Positions 39,085 through 49,945 are shown, numbered from the stretch's first letter. The stretch is DNA of 64,000 nucleotides from Lepidostoma basale (GCA_022606425.2 JAHDVF020001307.1:898001-962000); one strand, 5' to 3'. Numbers and translations: made by a program. Notes: generated by a model from the letters alone, not told the origin.

Positions 39085-39495
39085 AGGAAAGAGAAAAAAG
39101 TAATACTTGCATTCACTTTGCCTTGTTTTCAATTTCCAGTTGTGTTAGATGAGTTAATAAAAATACAGTTAGATAGTTGTGTGAGATAAGTAAATGGAAA
39201 TAGAATTTGAGAAGTAAATAAACGTATATTTACAGTGCAATCGCCAAGAATCTGAAACAATCCGAAATTCCCGGTCTCAGCTTAGATTGGGTTTATAATA
39301 CGGAGCACGGCTTGAGGCTGCAGCACGCGATGAGAATAGTGTACACGATCTCGGCACTATTGCGAAATGAAAATCACCTCTGTTTCCAATTGAAAAGAGA
39401 GTCCCGCCTCGGCAATTCCATCTCGAGCGGCTTTGGGGAGCACTTTGAAGCTCTTGTACGTTTAACAGTGTGTGTTTTGGGTTAAAACGATTAAA
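39085..39495. other. Non-repetitive intronic stretch
   Basis: 39240-39460 is GC-richer (gagtcccgcctcggcaattc, catctcgagcggctttgg) without a coding frame. A candidate for original or conserved intron sequence. Confidence 0.4.
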
Positions 39496-39499
39496 ATGT

Positions 39500-39902
39500 T
39501 AATTTAGGTCATTGAAAGTTCATTCTAAATAATAATAATAATAATAAAATTCTTTCCTTCCACGGTCATCTAGTTCCGACCGGTTTAGATAAACAGATAA
39601 ATCTGAGATCACAAAAATATAAATATCATTTAGAATGAAAACCTTCTTAATGGATGGCGCTAGTGTAGATTGAACCAAAAAATGTGAAGTGTTCCTCAAC
39701 ATTGCAGCATATATACATCTTCCAAAAATTTGTCAGACGTGGTGGTCGTAAGAAGGGCGCAATGGGGATGGTTGTTAACATAAAGCGATCGCTTAACCCA
39801 ACCAATGACAGGTCGTAAGTCCTGTAAGCGCCTCGACCACCATATTCTGTTCCCAGAAAACAATTTACATCTTCGTCTCTATTGAGATACAATTAATCCT
39901 TC
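39500..39902 (-). repeat. Repeat X, copy 1
   Basis: The minus strand from tgtatctcaatagagacgaa through tggtggtcgaggcgcttaca, ttgggttaagcgatcgcttt and ctagcgccatccatt, to gaccgtggaaggaaagaatt with an ATT microsatellite tail. The plus copy at 51625-51865 shares the first ~230 bp. An 81-codon frame is common to both but I recognise no protein. It behaves as a SINE or MITE of unknown origin. Confidence 0.6.
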
Positions 39903-39967
39903 CTTTTTCTTTCTAGAAATGTTTTTAAATGACATGTTACTAAGTAATAGATAATGCATATAATACA

Positions 39968-40457
39968 GGGTACGGCAGCATAACATCCTTTTTTCAAAAC
40001 TTAATAAAACATATTGTTTGAATCCGATTTTTTTTTTATATAATGTAGGCACATACCTAAAGTTTTGTTTTACTTAGTTTTTGAAGATCAAATCAGGTAG
40101 GTGACGTCCCCCATTCTCCATACACTGAGTAAACCGATTTATGGCGTTTGTCACGACTTTTGCCAGCATATCAGGCGTTATCTTGACAATTTCTTCCTGG
40201 ATGTTGGTCTTCAAATCTTTTAGGGACCCTGAACGGTTCACATAAACACGAGACTTTAAAAGAACCCATAGAAAAAAAATCTCAAGGGGACAAATCGGGA
40301 GAGCGAGCCGGCCACTCCAAATCGCCCCTAATTGAGATGAGGCGCTCTGGGAAGTGTTCCCACAAAACAGCCATCCCGTGACAGAAATTCCGGTATTGTT
40401 TTTAAAAAAACTAACTTTAACCTCAACGTACTGTTCTTCACTCACGCCGAATGCCAT
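39968..40457 (-). mobile_element. Mariner/Tc1-like transposon remnant, internally deleted
   Basis: The minus strand starts MAFGVSEEQYVEVKVSFFKN (an N-terminal helix-turn-helix-type start) and jumps to the C-terminal third: EHFPERLISIRGDLEWPARS, PDLSP (then TGA), DFFLWGLLKSRVYVNRSGS, IVKITPDMLAKVVTNAINRF, and GGRHLPDLIFKN stop. The ARSPDLSP-DFFLWG block is the last part of a DDE/D transposase as in the Tc1/mariner group. The middle of the enzyme is missing and the frame shifts at the junction. The low-coordinate end gggtacggcagcataac matches the end of the 48934 copy and is the probable terminal inverted repeat. Confidence 0.75.
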
Positions 40458-40502
40458 GTTTTTAATGTTTATTTTTTTTAAAAGAAACATTGGTCAAGAA
40501 AC

Positions 40503-41095
40503 ATCTGTGAAAGAAGGGTTGGTGCGGGTAACAAAGTGAATGGAGCCTTTAAAAATAGTTATTGGAAACAAGAATTTATCAATGAAAGCGAAAACGTCCA
40601 TTCAAGATGAAGTTCTGGTCCCAACCCTACTGTATGGAAGCGAAGTATGGAACTGGCAGAAGAAGGATGAGAGCAGAATAAATGCGGTAGAGATGAAGTC
40701 CCTAAGACGTATGTGTGGTAAAACGATATACGACAGAATCTCAAATGCCGATATAAGAAAGGAATGTAGAGCGGAATAAGGTACTATGAACAAAATTATG
40801 AAAGGATCGCTGCGTTGGTTCGGATATATGGAACGCATGGATGGAGAAAGAATGGTTAAGAAAGTATACGTTAACGATGTAAATGGGGTACGGAGTCGAG
40901 GCAGACCGAGGAAAACTTGGCATGACTAAATTAATCAAATTTTAAAGGTTGGTCATGTTAGAAGTCGGAGGAATCGATGTGCGTGTATAACTCGTTGTAT
41001 GAATGTGGAGGAAGCTAGGGTAGAGTAGTGTGGCGGTCCATTCTCTCTGCCTAAACGGCGTGATGGTTTGTTTGTTTGTTTTTGTTTGTTTCTTT
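40503..41095 (+). mobile_element. LINE-A (alpha), 5'-truncated
   Basis: RRVGAGNKVNG (frameshift), KIVIGNKNLSMKAKTSIQDE, VLVPTLLYGSEVWNWQKKDE, RTIYDRISNADIRKECRAE then TAA, LRWFGYMERMDGERMVKKVY, HD stop INQILKVGHVRSRRNRCACI. The 3' end is tgatggtttgtttgtttgtt, the GTTT tail of subfamily alpha. A deletion removes part of the AREVCQDR block. Confidence 0.85.
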
Positions 41096-41099
41096 TTTT

Positions 41100-41478
41100 T
41101 ATATACTTAGTATACTCGCATTATTAAAATGAATAATCTCGGGTGAAACACGGTTGGTCACTTCCCGTGGCCCATACCAGTAACTGCACATTTCTCGCTG
41201 CCGCTCTATTCCCGGCGAGGGACTTCTGGCCAGGAATTATGACGGTGCTTTGCATTCATTACCGATCTCCGCTCTCTACCCCGTCTCCGTACTACCCGCA
41301 GCACACTGGCCTAGAAGAATTATCGATATTCCGTTTATACGATTTTTTGCTTTCAGATGGCACCTCGGCGCCATTTCACAAGTTTTTTTCTTGCTTAGAA
41401 CATTTTATTTATTTTGATGCTGGAATAAGTAAAATAACGTTTTCATTTTAATTAAGAAGCTCTGCCTTTGTTCAATTC
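41100..41478. other. GC-richer intronic stretch, no gene recognised
   Basis: A 102-codon ORF (41143-41451) has no recognisable domain. It covers non-repetitive sequence with balanced composition. Confidence 0.35.
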
Positions 41479-41529
41479 TGTTGAGCGATCTAGTTTTTTT
41501 TAATATTAAAAATATATATATTTTTACAA

Positions 41530-41878
41530 TATATTACACTCTCAGAATTAAAAGAAAACTTGAACTTGAAGAACTGATTAACCATGAAACAGTAGTGAGA
41601 TTATGTAAGTCTCAACGCCTACGGTGGGCTGGCCATGTGAAAAGAATGCCAGAGGGTAGAACACCACAAATTATATCCAAATGGGTGCCCCGCCAAAAGG
41701 GATCAAGAGGCAGACCAAAGAAAAGATGGGAGGATTGCGTGGAAGAAGATTGGGAGAAAATGGAAGGAGCTGGGGAATGGAGAGAGATGGCCAGAGACAG
41801 AAGTCAGTGGAGGACCGTTGTGGAGGAGGCCAAATCCCACACCGGGATGTAGCGCCGAGAAATGAATATTAAACTCTT
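41530..41878 (+). mobile_element. LINE-G C-terminal region, open frame
   Basis: A 123-codon frame (41481-41852): LELEELINHETVVRLCKSQR, LRWAGHVKRMPEGRTPQII, GSRGRPKKRWEDCVEEDWEK, REMARDRSQWRTVVEEAKSH, TGM stop. This is the C-terminal end of an RTE-like LINE, complete to its stop codon but 5'-truncated. Confidence 0.8.
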
Positions 41879-41884
41879 CACTTA

Positions 41885-41920
41885 CATGTTTAGGAGTGTA
41901 CGCATCCTTCTTCAGTATAA
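41885..41920 (-). ncRNA. Isolated hammerhead-like motif
   Basis: The minus strand reads CTGAAGA, A, GGAtgcgtacactCCT, then AAAC (G12 missing) and ACATGT. The core is perfect but the GAAA box and triplet are altered. Probably a decayed PLE arm. Confidence 0.4.
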
Positions 41921-42009
41921 ACATTTGATAAACGTTTTAATGGGTTTAAATCTTTATTTTTTATCCTAAATGAAAGAGGGTAGAGTTATGTCGAATTGTA
42001 GAGGTAAAT

Positions 42010-42192
42010 ATTGATAATTAAAAATGTTTTATGCTGTGTATTTAGTTTTATTCCACTTGATTTTTAGCCTCAACCGGTTTCGGTAGATCGCTGTCATCTT
42101 CTGGTGCAAACCAAAGCTCAAAACTAGAAGGTGGCAGCGAACTGCCTAGTCCGGTCGAAATATCCAAAAGATTAAAATGAAATATATTTATT
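42010..42192. repeat. PLE-G palindrome
   Basis: The left arm (minus) reads ccagaagatgacagcgatct, accgaaaccggttgag. The right arm (plus) reads actagaaggtggcagcgaac, tgcctagtccggtcgaaat. The minus arm has CAGAAGA, stem II with mismatches, GAAAC and ACCGGT. The plus arm has lost GAAAC. Confidence 0.55.
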
Positions 42193-42199
42193 TATTTGC

Positions 42200-42775
42200 T
42201 GATCATTTATCTAGTTTTATAACCTCCCAACTGAGGTAACCATACTATAAAGGATTTTTTTTATTAATTTTTACTTTATTTTATTTATACACAATGAACT
42301 TCTAGCAATAAACTTCAATTAACACCATTAAGTTTGTACAGACGTAACTGTTATTTAATTAGAATTTTACGGCAATGGGAACATATAAAAATATTTTATA
42401 TTTTTTCTTGCAATCCTATTTACGTTATAAATGCAACATGGCGCCTTACGACATTTTGTAGAGGCATACTTTCCAGCAAACATACCTCATCGTAGCCCTA
42501 CTACCCTTTTGAACCCTCAATTATTTATTTTTATAATAAATGCTTTTTTAAATTATATATTTGAAATCATAAGGTTATTTCGCATTAACGCCTTTCGATA
42601 CAACATTGCCTACGTAAATTAATCATGCTATTCTAATTCGCAAATATATAAACATTTTCCCGATTTATAATTGTGCATTTGAATAGATTCTATCCTATCG
42701 AATGCGTTTAAATCCCGTTTTACCGGGAAAGGCCGGGAATCAATCACGATCCAATCCCGGGAAATCCCGGCTCGT
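42200..42775. other. AT-rich intron with a CCCGGG-rich end
   Basis: 42690-42775 has nested inverted repeats of ccgggaaa / tttaccggg type (cccgttttaccgggaaagg, atcccgggaaatcccggc), possibly the end of an unclassified DNA element. The rest is AT-rich. Confidence 0.4.
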
Positions 42776-42959
42776 TGGCCTGGATCAGTGGTCGGCAAAC
42801 TCATAAAGCAAAATAGCCAAATATCAGCAGTACCTACAACGATTTTAATTTATTTTAAGAGCCAAATTTATTTACGAAAACAACGTTTTTTAGAAGTCGT
42901 TTTAAACTTTGTGACATAATAAAAACTATTGTAAATAGATTTCATACTTCATACTGATA

Positions 42960-43130
42960 AAGTAACTAACTAACCTAAAGAGTAGACAGAAATATGGACC
43001 GCCACACTGTCCTTTCCTGACACAGTTATCTTAATCCACCAACATTCATATATCGTGCCATGCGCGTACGTTGACTTCTCCGACTCCTCACTAGACTGAC
43101 TGTTAATATTTGGTTATTTTGATAAAACGT
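42960..43130 (-). mobile_element. LINE-A (beta) 3' stub inside the hAT element
   Basis: Plus-strand sequence agtaactaactaacctaaag, tggaccgccacactgtcctt and atcgtgccatgcgcgtacgt is the complement of the LINE-A 3' end (RACMARYMNV region). Confidence 0.65.
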
Positions 43131-43384
43131 TAACAAAAAAATAATTAAAGGTTTTTATTTTAAAACACTGTTACAATACGTATCACAGTGTATTAATTTC
43201 AATTGAAATTATTATAATATTACAACTTCATGGAAATTGATTTATAAATAGTGATATACTCGTACAATTTTTAAAAGTTAGAACAGTTAAAAATGTTGAA
43301 GTATCATTGTTTCTTGGCCAAACCAATCGGTTATCTCAAAAAAATTATTGAAATTTTAATTTTGTTATATTTAATTTGATAAAA

Positions 43385-43497
43385 CTATGTATGTGTATGA
43401 CTCGTTGTATGAATGTGGAGGAAGCTAGAAAGGTGTCAGGATAGAGTATCGGTCCATTCTCTCAGCCTACCCCTGCGGCGAAACAGCGCGTTATAAT
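43385..43497 (+). mobile_element. LINE-A (alpha) 3' stub inside the hAT element
   Basis: CMTRCMNVEEARKV.Q followed by cctacccctgcggcgaaaca. The tail is lost. Confidence 0.65.
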
Positions 43498-43969
43498 TTG
43501 AACAAATGCCTTACATTTTTGTAAAATGTGTATGTAAGTCAAGTTAGAATATTGTTGTTTTTCATTTCAGTTATTATATTAAAATTCTATTATTAAATTT
43601 TAAAATGTTTTTTAAGGAAGTCGCACTCAAGTAGCCAAAGAGCCTCATTTGGCTCGCGAACCGCAGTTTGCTCACCACCAGCCTGGATCATAACGAGCAC
43701 ATCACTACTAGCATATATTTACTTCATTGCGTAAATTGAACAATTTTACAACTAATTGCAAACATTTTATCATTAACGTATTACAAATCATATATTATGT
43801 AATTAAATATATGCCTAGGACGATTTCATAGACCGTGTAGAAAAAAAAAGAATTATCAACAAAGCTATTTGCTCACTGAACGATATCGGACTAAATTTAA
43901 CTGCTCCGAAGGCCATTCAAAATAATTCTTAATTTAAAAAGCTGCTTCATTAAGTATACAGTACTAACT

Positions 43970-44555
43970 AACTAATCATCACGCCGTTTCCCCGGAGGGG
44001 TATGCAGAAAGAATAAACCCCCACTCTGTTCTATCCTGACATACTTCTCTCGCTTCGTCTAAATTCATACATCTTGTCATGCACGCACGTCGATTTCTCC
44101 GACTCCTCACGTGACCGACATTCAATATTTGATTGATTTGATCGTGCCACGTTTTCCTCGGCCTTCCTCTATTTCTAGCTCAGTTCACGTCGTTTACATA
44201 TACCGTCTTCACCATTCTCTCTTCACTCATTCTTTCCATGTGTCCAAACCATCTAAGCGACCTTTTCATTATTTAGTTTACAACACTTTCATTCGCACCG
44301 CATATTATTTTTTTAATTTTTTTTTTATAAAAGATCTCATTTGTTCTGCATTTATTCTACTTTCATCCTTCTTTTGCCAGTTCCATGCTTCACTTCCATA
44401 CATAAGGGTCGGCACAAGAACACCACAAACATTAAAGTATACAGTAAATAGTGCGATATAAGTAGTCAACGCGATCAAAAGTCCACCCAAAAATGCTAAG
44501 ATGGCAGTGCACGGTGGTGTTCTTGTACCGACTCTCACGTTAGGAAGCGAAGCCC
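43970..44555 (-). mobile_element. LINE-A (beta), rearranged
   Basis: Minus-strand sections: GVLVPTLTLGSEAR (44500-44555), a 70-bp foreign piece, CGVLVPTLMYGSEAWNWQKK (44380-44430), DESRINAEQMRSF, a poly-T break near 44310, NKIMKRSLRWFGHMERMSEE, RNRGRPRKTWHDQINQIL and SAYPSGETA, with the tail taactaactaat near 43970. Confidence 0.75.
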
Positions 44556-44559
44556 GGTT

Positions 44560-44795
44560 GTACGGGATGAAATGTATAAAAGTACTATAAATAGTGGCAA
44601 AGAGATAGACCTCTTTGGATGCAATAATAGAGAATTCGTGAATACCCTTACGGTAAGAGCAACAAAGAGATAACTCATATTTCTGTTCACATGGTTCTTG
44701 TATATCTCCTTTGGTGTTCTTTTTTCCACCCTTTGTAATGATGTTAAGAGATTTTCAACAATATAATAATTATTATTATTCTTTATACGTTAAGT
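44560..44795. other. Intronic sequence, nothing recognised
   Basis: No gene; a 64-codon minus ORF has no features. Confidence 0.35.
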
Positions 44796-44872
44796 AAAGT
44801 GAATGCAGTGCAATGAAAGCCTTATGAACGAAACATTGAACACTGCATAACGGTTAGTTGGTTAAATAATAC
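44796..44872 (+). mobile_element. Small LINE-A-like scrap
   Basis: gtgaatgcagtgcaatgaaa, gccttatgaacgaaa.. and a final ggttagttggtta resemble joined pieces of LINE-A beta. Confidence 0.4.
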
Positions 44873-44874
44873 GA

Positions 44875-45325
44875 ATTATAACGTCTTTCTTCTATTTGGC
44901 TTTTTTTCTAATTTCCCATTTGGCTTTTTTTCGTGAAAAGGGATATTACTAACCTTATCTATACGTACCTACAATTAAAAAAAACATATAATAGTATCGG
45001 CATTTTGATGTTACGAAAAGAATCAAGTTCCATCTGATCATTCAAAACACACGATTCACTGAACAAGGATTCATTTACACTTAGAACTTTATTATTCCAA
45101 CTGTCGCCAGAAAATTTACACGCTTATCGGTAAAAGAGTTTCATCTGCTTCAGGTGGAACCCTTTTATTCCAAGATACACACCCGAAACCAACAAAACTT
45201 TGACTTCATTTTTCTCAGCTTTTTACTTTTGACAGTTGGAACCTTCTTACAGGTGACGATGTTTCGTCTTTTTAAGGCATTATTAAATATTATCAATTAT
45301 TAAGTGATGCCTTACAACATGGCGG
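44875..45325. other. Intronic sequence, nothing recognised
   Basis: AT-rich. Weak repeats (tggcttttttt..aatttcccatttggc) only. Confidence 0.35.
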
Positions 45326-45440
45326 ATACATGTCATTCCTATAAAATATATATTAGTTTGTAGAAAACGAACATTTTCTTTCCTATTAATTATTTAATAT
45401 TGAGTTTTACATCATTGTTATAGAAACAACGTATGTACGA
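45326..45440. repeat. PLE-E outer arm
   Basis: Contains catgtcattcctataaaata, gaaaacgaacattttctttc and attgttatagaaacaac, the PLE-E right arm without the core. Confidence 0.5.
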
Positions 45441-45441
45441 G

Positions 45442-45918
45442 TACGTGCATTGAAATAAGGGAAATCTAAATATGTCCTTATTTTTATCACTGCTTGCTCT
45501 GGAGATTTATAGCGTGCTCTTGTATATCTACATATATATTGTATATGAATGTAAGTTTTACAGAAATTATAGCCGTGGTCGCGTTTCGCACAATGTTACA
45601 CATTACCCGGACGTAATCTCTGGTGGCATCTCCCAGCACCGAGGCCCACACTTAATAATTTCGGTGGACCCATTAATGCTTGCCCAAGTCCGATACGCTT
45701 GTGGTTTTAAAAGCGAAAATTTCGTAACCGAAGTAATCCAACGACATTAAACTAGCTGGCGGTATTTTATCAGCGGGTTCATTTTAAAATGTGGCCTTTG
45801 TTTTAATTGATCGCTACTTTTTTTTTAATCCCTTGAGGTCAACAAAAAATATGCTATTAACATGAACATTTTATTTTTGGTGTGTTTATTGTTTTTTTGA
45901 ATAGTGATGTGAAACACA
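45442..45918. other. Non-repetitive intronic stretch
   Basis: A 92-codon frame at 45472-45750 is not recognisable and lacks splice context. No repeat identified. Confidence 0.35.
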
Positions 45919-45921
45919 ATA

Positions 45922-46198
45922 TTAAGTATTCTTCTTCTTTGCTAGCCTTCTACCCTCCACTGCTGGATATAGGCCTCTTCCAATTTCCTCCACTCGTCTC
46001 TATCCTGCCCCCTTTGTATCCAAGATTTTCCAACCCTTTTGACAATATCGTCGATTCATCTCATCGGTGGCCTTCCAACACTTCGCCTATTTGCCCATGG
46101 TCCCCAACTGAGTATCCTGGGTGCCCATCTGTTGCCACCCTGTCTAGCCAAGTGTCCAGCCCATTGCCATTTCAATTTTGCAATATTAAGTAATTAAT
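45922..46198 (-). mobile_element. LINE-E 3' region
   Basis: The minus strand encodes KLKWQWAGHLARQGGNRWAP, RILSWGPWANRRSVGRPPMR, IDDIVKRVGKSWIQRGQDRD and EWRKLEEAYIQQWRVEG with a GAAGAA tail. One stop (TGA after PPMR). Confidence 0.8.
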
Positions 46199-46219
46199 AT
46201 GAATAGACGATTTATTTAG

Positions 46220-46470
46220 TGCTAAGAAGTATTATTATATTTTTTGAGAATCGCATGTTTTCACTTGCTAAGGCATTATCAAATGTTTTGATAAATTTCA
46301 TAAAATATTGTGATTCATAATGCCTTAGTAAGACGAATTATGTCACACCCATAAAATATAATAAAACTTCTAGAAAACGGATGTTTTCATTCGTATTCAT
46401 TATTTGATATTGATTACGAATATTGTTTTCTAGAAGATTTTTATATTTTTGGGAGTGAAGTGTTTCGGTA
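46220..46470. repeat. PLE-E palindrome, degenerate
   Basis: The left arm includes tttgctaaggcattatc-like sequence, the right arm aatgccttagtaagacgaat and tatgtcacacccataaaata, then ttctagaaaacggatgtttt. Cores have lost GAAAC. Confidence 0.6.
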
Positions 46471-46561
46471 TTTTCTGATTAAATATTGACATAACATGCC
46501 AAAATATGACGGTCCCTTAAAACATAATGAATCTCTTTTATCAATTCTATAATATTATACG

Positions 46562-47038
46562 TTAGAAACATATTTATGTATAGAAGCGAAGCATGAAACT
46601 GGCAAAAGAAGGATGAAAGTAGAATAAATGATGTAGAAATGAGATCTCTTAGACAAATGTGTGGATACTCTGTGTATGATAGAATATTGAATGAAAATAT
46701 AAGAAGTGAATGCGGTGCGAATGATGATGTTATGAACAAAATAATGAAAGGATCATTAAGATGGTTTTTGGACATATGGAAAGAATGAATGAAGAAAGAA
46801 TGATAAAAAAAAATATATGTTAGCGCTGTAAATGGAACCAGAAATAGAGGAAGACCGAGGAAAACGTGGCACGATCAAATAAATCAAATACTGAATGTCG
46901 GCCATGTGAGGAGTCAGAGAAATCGACGCGCGTGCATGACACAATATATGAATGTTGAGGAAGCGAGAGAAATATGTCAGGAAAGAAAAGTGTGGCAGTC
47001 CATTATTTCTGCCTACCCCTTCGGGGAGACGGTGCTAT
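46562..47038 (+). mobile_element. LINE-A (beta), 5'-truncated
   Basis: MYRSEA-NWQKKDESRIND, VEMRSLRQMCGYSVYDRILN, ENIRSECGANDDVMNKIMKG, SLRWFLDIWKE (frameshift), NRGRPRKTWHDQINQILNVG, VRSQRNRRACMTQYMNVEEA and SAYPFGET. The tail is replaced after gagacggtgc. Confidence 0.8.
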
Positions 47039-47039
47039 G

Positions 47040-47755
47040 TTACTGTTCAGGCGTAAACCCTTGACTTCCTTCTGCATTGTGTGTTACGTTGTAAAAGTAT
47101 TTCAAGCTTCTTTACCATTTATCTAAATGAAAATAACTCATCCCTAAAGAATATTTCAGTAGGCCTTATAGTGTTAATGTCATCAGTGTGTAAGATTAAA
47201 CTTTAACCATCAATTACGCGCCCGAAACTTCTGTAGTTTAAACGAGGGTTGAAAGTAAACGAAAGTTGGAACTCCGTTATTTAGTCCCGGCATCACGCCA
47301 CGTCCTGTAGTCTGGGATATATTCATGACTTTCTACTGATATTCATCAATATTTTCGTACATTTTTCCTGCGGTGCGTATGATTGTAATCGTTTGGAATT
47401 TTAATAACAACCACCCGGATAATTCGCAGGTTTTTACTTTTGAATGAATAAAACTGCTAATTGTATTTTTATTACTGTTTACAATTTTTCTAAAATTTAT
47501 TAATCTAATTGTTTTTTTTAACAACAAAAGAAAACACTGCAGGTATAATAACTTATGCAATTAACACTAGATCAACGAATCTACGTCACTACAAGATAGA
47601 AAATATTGAAAGAATTTAGAAGATGTCTATATCTAATAATGGAGTAAAATTGGCTGTGATTGCATGTGATAATCAGTTTTTATTTAAATTAATTAAAATT
47701 TAATAATATTAAGTAACATTATGTAAATTATTTTTGATGCAATCGACTTGTACAC
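47040..47755. other. Intronic sequence, nothing recognised
   Basis: About 700 bp of AT-rich sequence. Short ORFs only. Confidence 0.35.
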
Positions 47756-47759
47756 AATA

Positions 47760-48045
47760 TTTTTTGTCTGTTTTACTATATTAAATGGGAATGACATGTT
47801 TCGCCTTACTAAGGCATTATGAAAACAATAAGACTTGCCCTATAAATAGTAAGTCTTTTCATTTGTAACTTAAGTTTATTGTAACACCTGATAATGCCAA
47901 CATCGGTTGGCGAAACAGCTGTCGCGACACTCTGAGTGAATAAAAAGAAATTGTTACATTATAAGAGTTTTAATTTTAACAGTAATAATGTTGAATTTTG
48001 AAGTGTCAAAGTGTTTCGGCCAAAACAATGGGCATATATTTTTAT
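47760..48045. repeat. PLE-E left arm joined to PLE-A right arm
   Basis: 47760-47850 matches a PLE-E arm (gggaatgacatgtttcgcct, tactaaggcattatga). 47870-48045 is a PLE-A right arm ending caaagtgtttcggccaaaac. The two families abut within about 25 bp. Confidence 0.65.
47888..47923 (+). ncRNA. Hammerhead-like motif (PLE-A)
   Basis: CTGATAA (G8 mutated to A), an extra T, GCCAAC-atcg-GTTGGC, GAAAC, ACAGCTGT, GTC. Stem II is a perfect 6 bp but the G8 change should inactivate it. Confidence 0.5.
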
Positions 48046-48049
48046 AAAA

Positions 48050-48765
48050 GCTATCTACCACAAGTTTTATTTCAAGGTTTTCAGCGGTCACGTAGCTCCC
48101 TAAACCAGAGATAAATGATCACGACACGACGGGTTCAAATTTGGAACAAAGATCAACCGTCACCTGGTTTAAATTTGATTGAATAATTTTAGATAAGCCG
48201 AGTCTTTGTTTCCAAATTGGTTTCTCTACATATTAATTAGCCGTTAAATCTGACCTGCGCACGAAGGAATAATTATTGTAAACCTTGGCTGGTATATAGC
48301 GGACGCTTCTTTTAATATATATGAATGGACGAAGTATTTTACAATAAAAGTTTTCATCAAAATTATTTTGAGTATAAAGCCCAGTTTCCCAAATTTGTTT
48401 GCCCCGTTCACCCTTCTTAAAAATAAATTTTAGTAGAGGTAACCTGGAAATGTACTTTTTCTAATGAAATAATATAAAAACCTAGTGAATATTTGAACTA
48501 CCAAAGAAACCTTACCAAAAGTCCATTCTAACTAAATAACAATTAACCCTACCCCTAGAATGAATTCTTTCCACCCCCCCTCCCATTATTTCTTGCTCTT
48601 TTCTTTTTTCATATAGTATATAGGTAATCATTTTATTTCATTAAACTGTTAAAATTTCTACACGTTCAATTTTGTAGCTATGTATGTTTGTGAAGATTGC
48701 AAAAAAGTGTTGTGGAAATGCAATATTTTCAAAAAGTTATTCAATTGTTATTTTATCTGTTAAAT
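48050..48765. other. Intronic sequence, nothing recognised
   Basis: AT-rich with a C-tract (ccaccccccctccc). No gene or repeat identified. Confidence 0.35.
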
Positions 48766-48769
48766 TTCG

Positions 48770-48932
48770 AACACTGTTATAATATCACATTATTTTACTA
48801 TCCACTTTTTGAGAAAGTCGCGACAGTTGTTTCGCCAACACTTGTTTGTAACACCTGATGATGCCAATTTCGGCTGGCGAAACAGCTGTCGCGACATTCC
48901 CTAAGTGTATAATAAAAATAAAAATTCCATTA
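48770..48932. repeat. PLE-A palindrome
   Basis: Left arm agtcgcgacagttgtttcgc, right arm ggctggcgaaacagctgtcg. The outer left end is cactgttataatatcac. The right end runs into a mariner-like remnant at 48934. Confidence 0.75.
48851..48896 (+). ncRNA. Hammerhead-like ribozyme motif (PLE-A), intact core
   Basis: CTGATGA (48855-48861), an extra T, stem II GCCA-atttcggc-TGGC, GAAA, self-complementary ACAGCTGT, GTC at 48888-48890. Stem I pairs only at scattered positions (ACAC against GCGA), so activity is uncertain. Confidence 0.6.
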
Positions 48933-48933
48933 C

Positions 48934-49323
48934 GGGATGGCTGTTTTGAGGGAACACTTCCCAGAGCGCTTCATCTCAATTAGGGGCGATTTGGAGTGGC
49001 CGGCCCGCTCTCCCGATTTGTCCTCTTGTGATTTTTTTCTATGTTTTTGTCAAGGGACCCTTAAAGATTTGAAGACCAACATCCAGGAAGAGATTGCCAA
49101 GATATCACCTGATATGCTGGCAAGAGTCATGACAAACGCCAGAAATCGATTTACTCAGTGAATGGAGAATGGGGGACGTCACCTACCTGATTTGATCTTC
49201 AAAAACTAAGTAAATCAAAACATTAGGTATGTGCCTACATTCTAAAAAAACAAATAACAAATTTCGGATTCATGCAATGGGTTTTATTAAGTTTTGAAAA
49301 AAGAAGTTATGCTGCCGCACCCT
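48934..49323 (+). mobile_element. Mariner/Tc1-like transposon remnant, C-terminal
   Basis: Encodes REHFPERFISIRGDLEWPAR, SPDLSSCDFFL, then (after a deletion of the WG..VNR segment) TLKDLKTNIQEEIAKISPDM and LARVMTNARNRFTQ stop, MENGGRHLPDLIFKN. The terminal sequence agttatgctgccgcaccc is the complement of the end of the 39968 copy. It is dead, 5'-truncated and inserted next to a PLE-A palindrome. Confidence 0.75.
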
Positions 49324-49329
49324 TGAACA

Positions 49330-49945
49330 TCCGTTCGAAAAGTAGGCCTCAACGGCAAACGCACGCTCCTCATTGTTCCAACGTATAATGCCGACTAAAC
49401 AAATCTATTATAAATTATATATACTATATATTAAGTTCACTTGTTCAGTTGGCCGTTTTTTAACCTTCCGCCTGGTTTCACCGTTTAAAATTCATGCTCC
49501 CTTCAGGCATCCGCCCTCTTCGCCGGTGCCGTGTTTCAGGAATGTACGTATGCATGTTATGGCTGTAGTTAGGTACTTTAATAACGAGACTTGTAGAAAT
49601 AGGAGTTGTGCCTATATACGCCGCGCGTTGTGTAATACAAGGTCCCGCGAATTTAATTAATATGTTAATTTTCCCTCTTCCGCCTCGGACATATTATAAG
49701 TTTTATTATTTTGACTACAGTAGCAAGAGTCTACTACAATTGAAATTGTTAAATATTCCTTTATTTTACCGTGATGACAAAAATACTAATCTTTCGATTT
49801 TTAAGTAATGTCCAAACGAAAGCCATACATTTATGAAACAAATGAGCTTAGATTTTTTTTTTATTATTAATAATTTATTTATATACGCTACAAATTAAGT
49901 ATATAACTAATTGAATTGTAAGGTTTTTTATGACTTGCGAATTAA
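49330..49945. other. Intronic sequence, no gene recognised
   Basis: A 95-codon frame (49373-49660) shows no recognisable domain. Balanced composition to 49690, then AT-rich. Confidence 0.35.

Larger units (their letters stand above)
42786..43680. mobile_element. hAT-type element with nested LINE-A and PLE debris
   Basis: Flanked by perfect 8-bp duplications gcctggat (42778-42785; 43681-43688). The left end is cagtggtcggcaaactcat; the right end on the other strand is tggtggtgagcaaactgcg. These are the CAGTGGT..GCAAAC termini of a hAT family. Near the right end are agccaaagagcctcatttgg and ctcgcgaaccgc. Inside are a minus LINE-A 3' stub (42960-43130), PLE-A-like outer arms (43143-43345) and a plus LINE-A alpha stub (43385-43495). 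No transposase is left. Confidence 0.8.

Noticed and set aside
41143..41451. 102-codon ORF in a GC-richer patch
   Set aside because: Longer ORFs are expected where GC content is higher; no domain or codon pattern supports it.
45120..45260. Hammerhead-like motif near ttcatctgcttcaggtggaa
   Set aside because: CTGAAGC instead of CTGANGA and no GAAA after a stem II; treated as chance similarity.
49373..49660. 95-codon ORF
   Set aside because: Not recognisable as a family; no repeats or exon signals support it.
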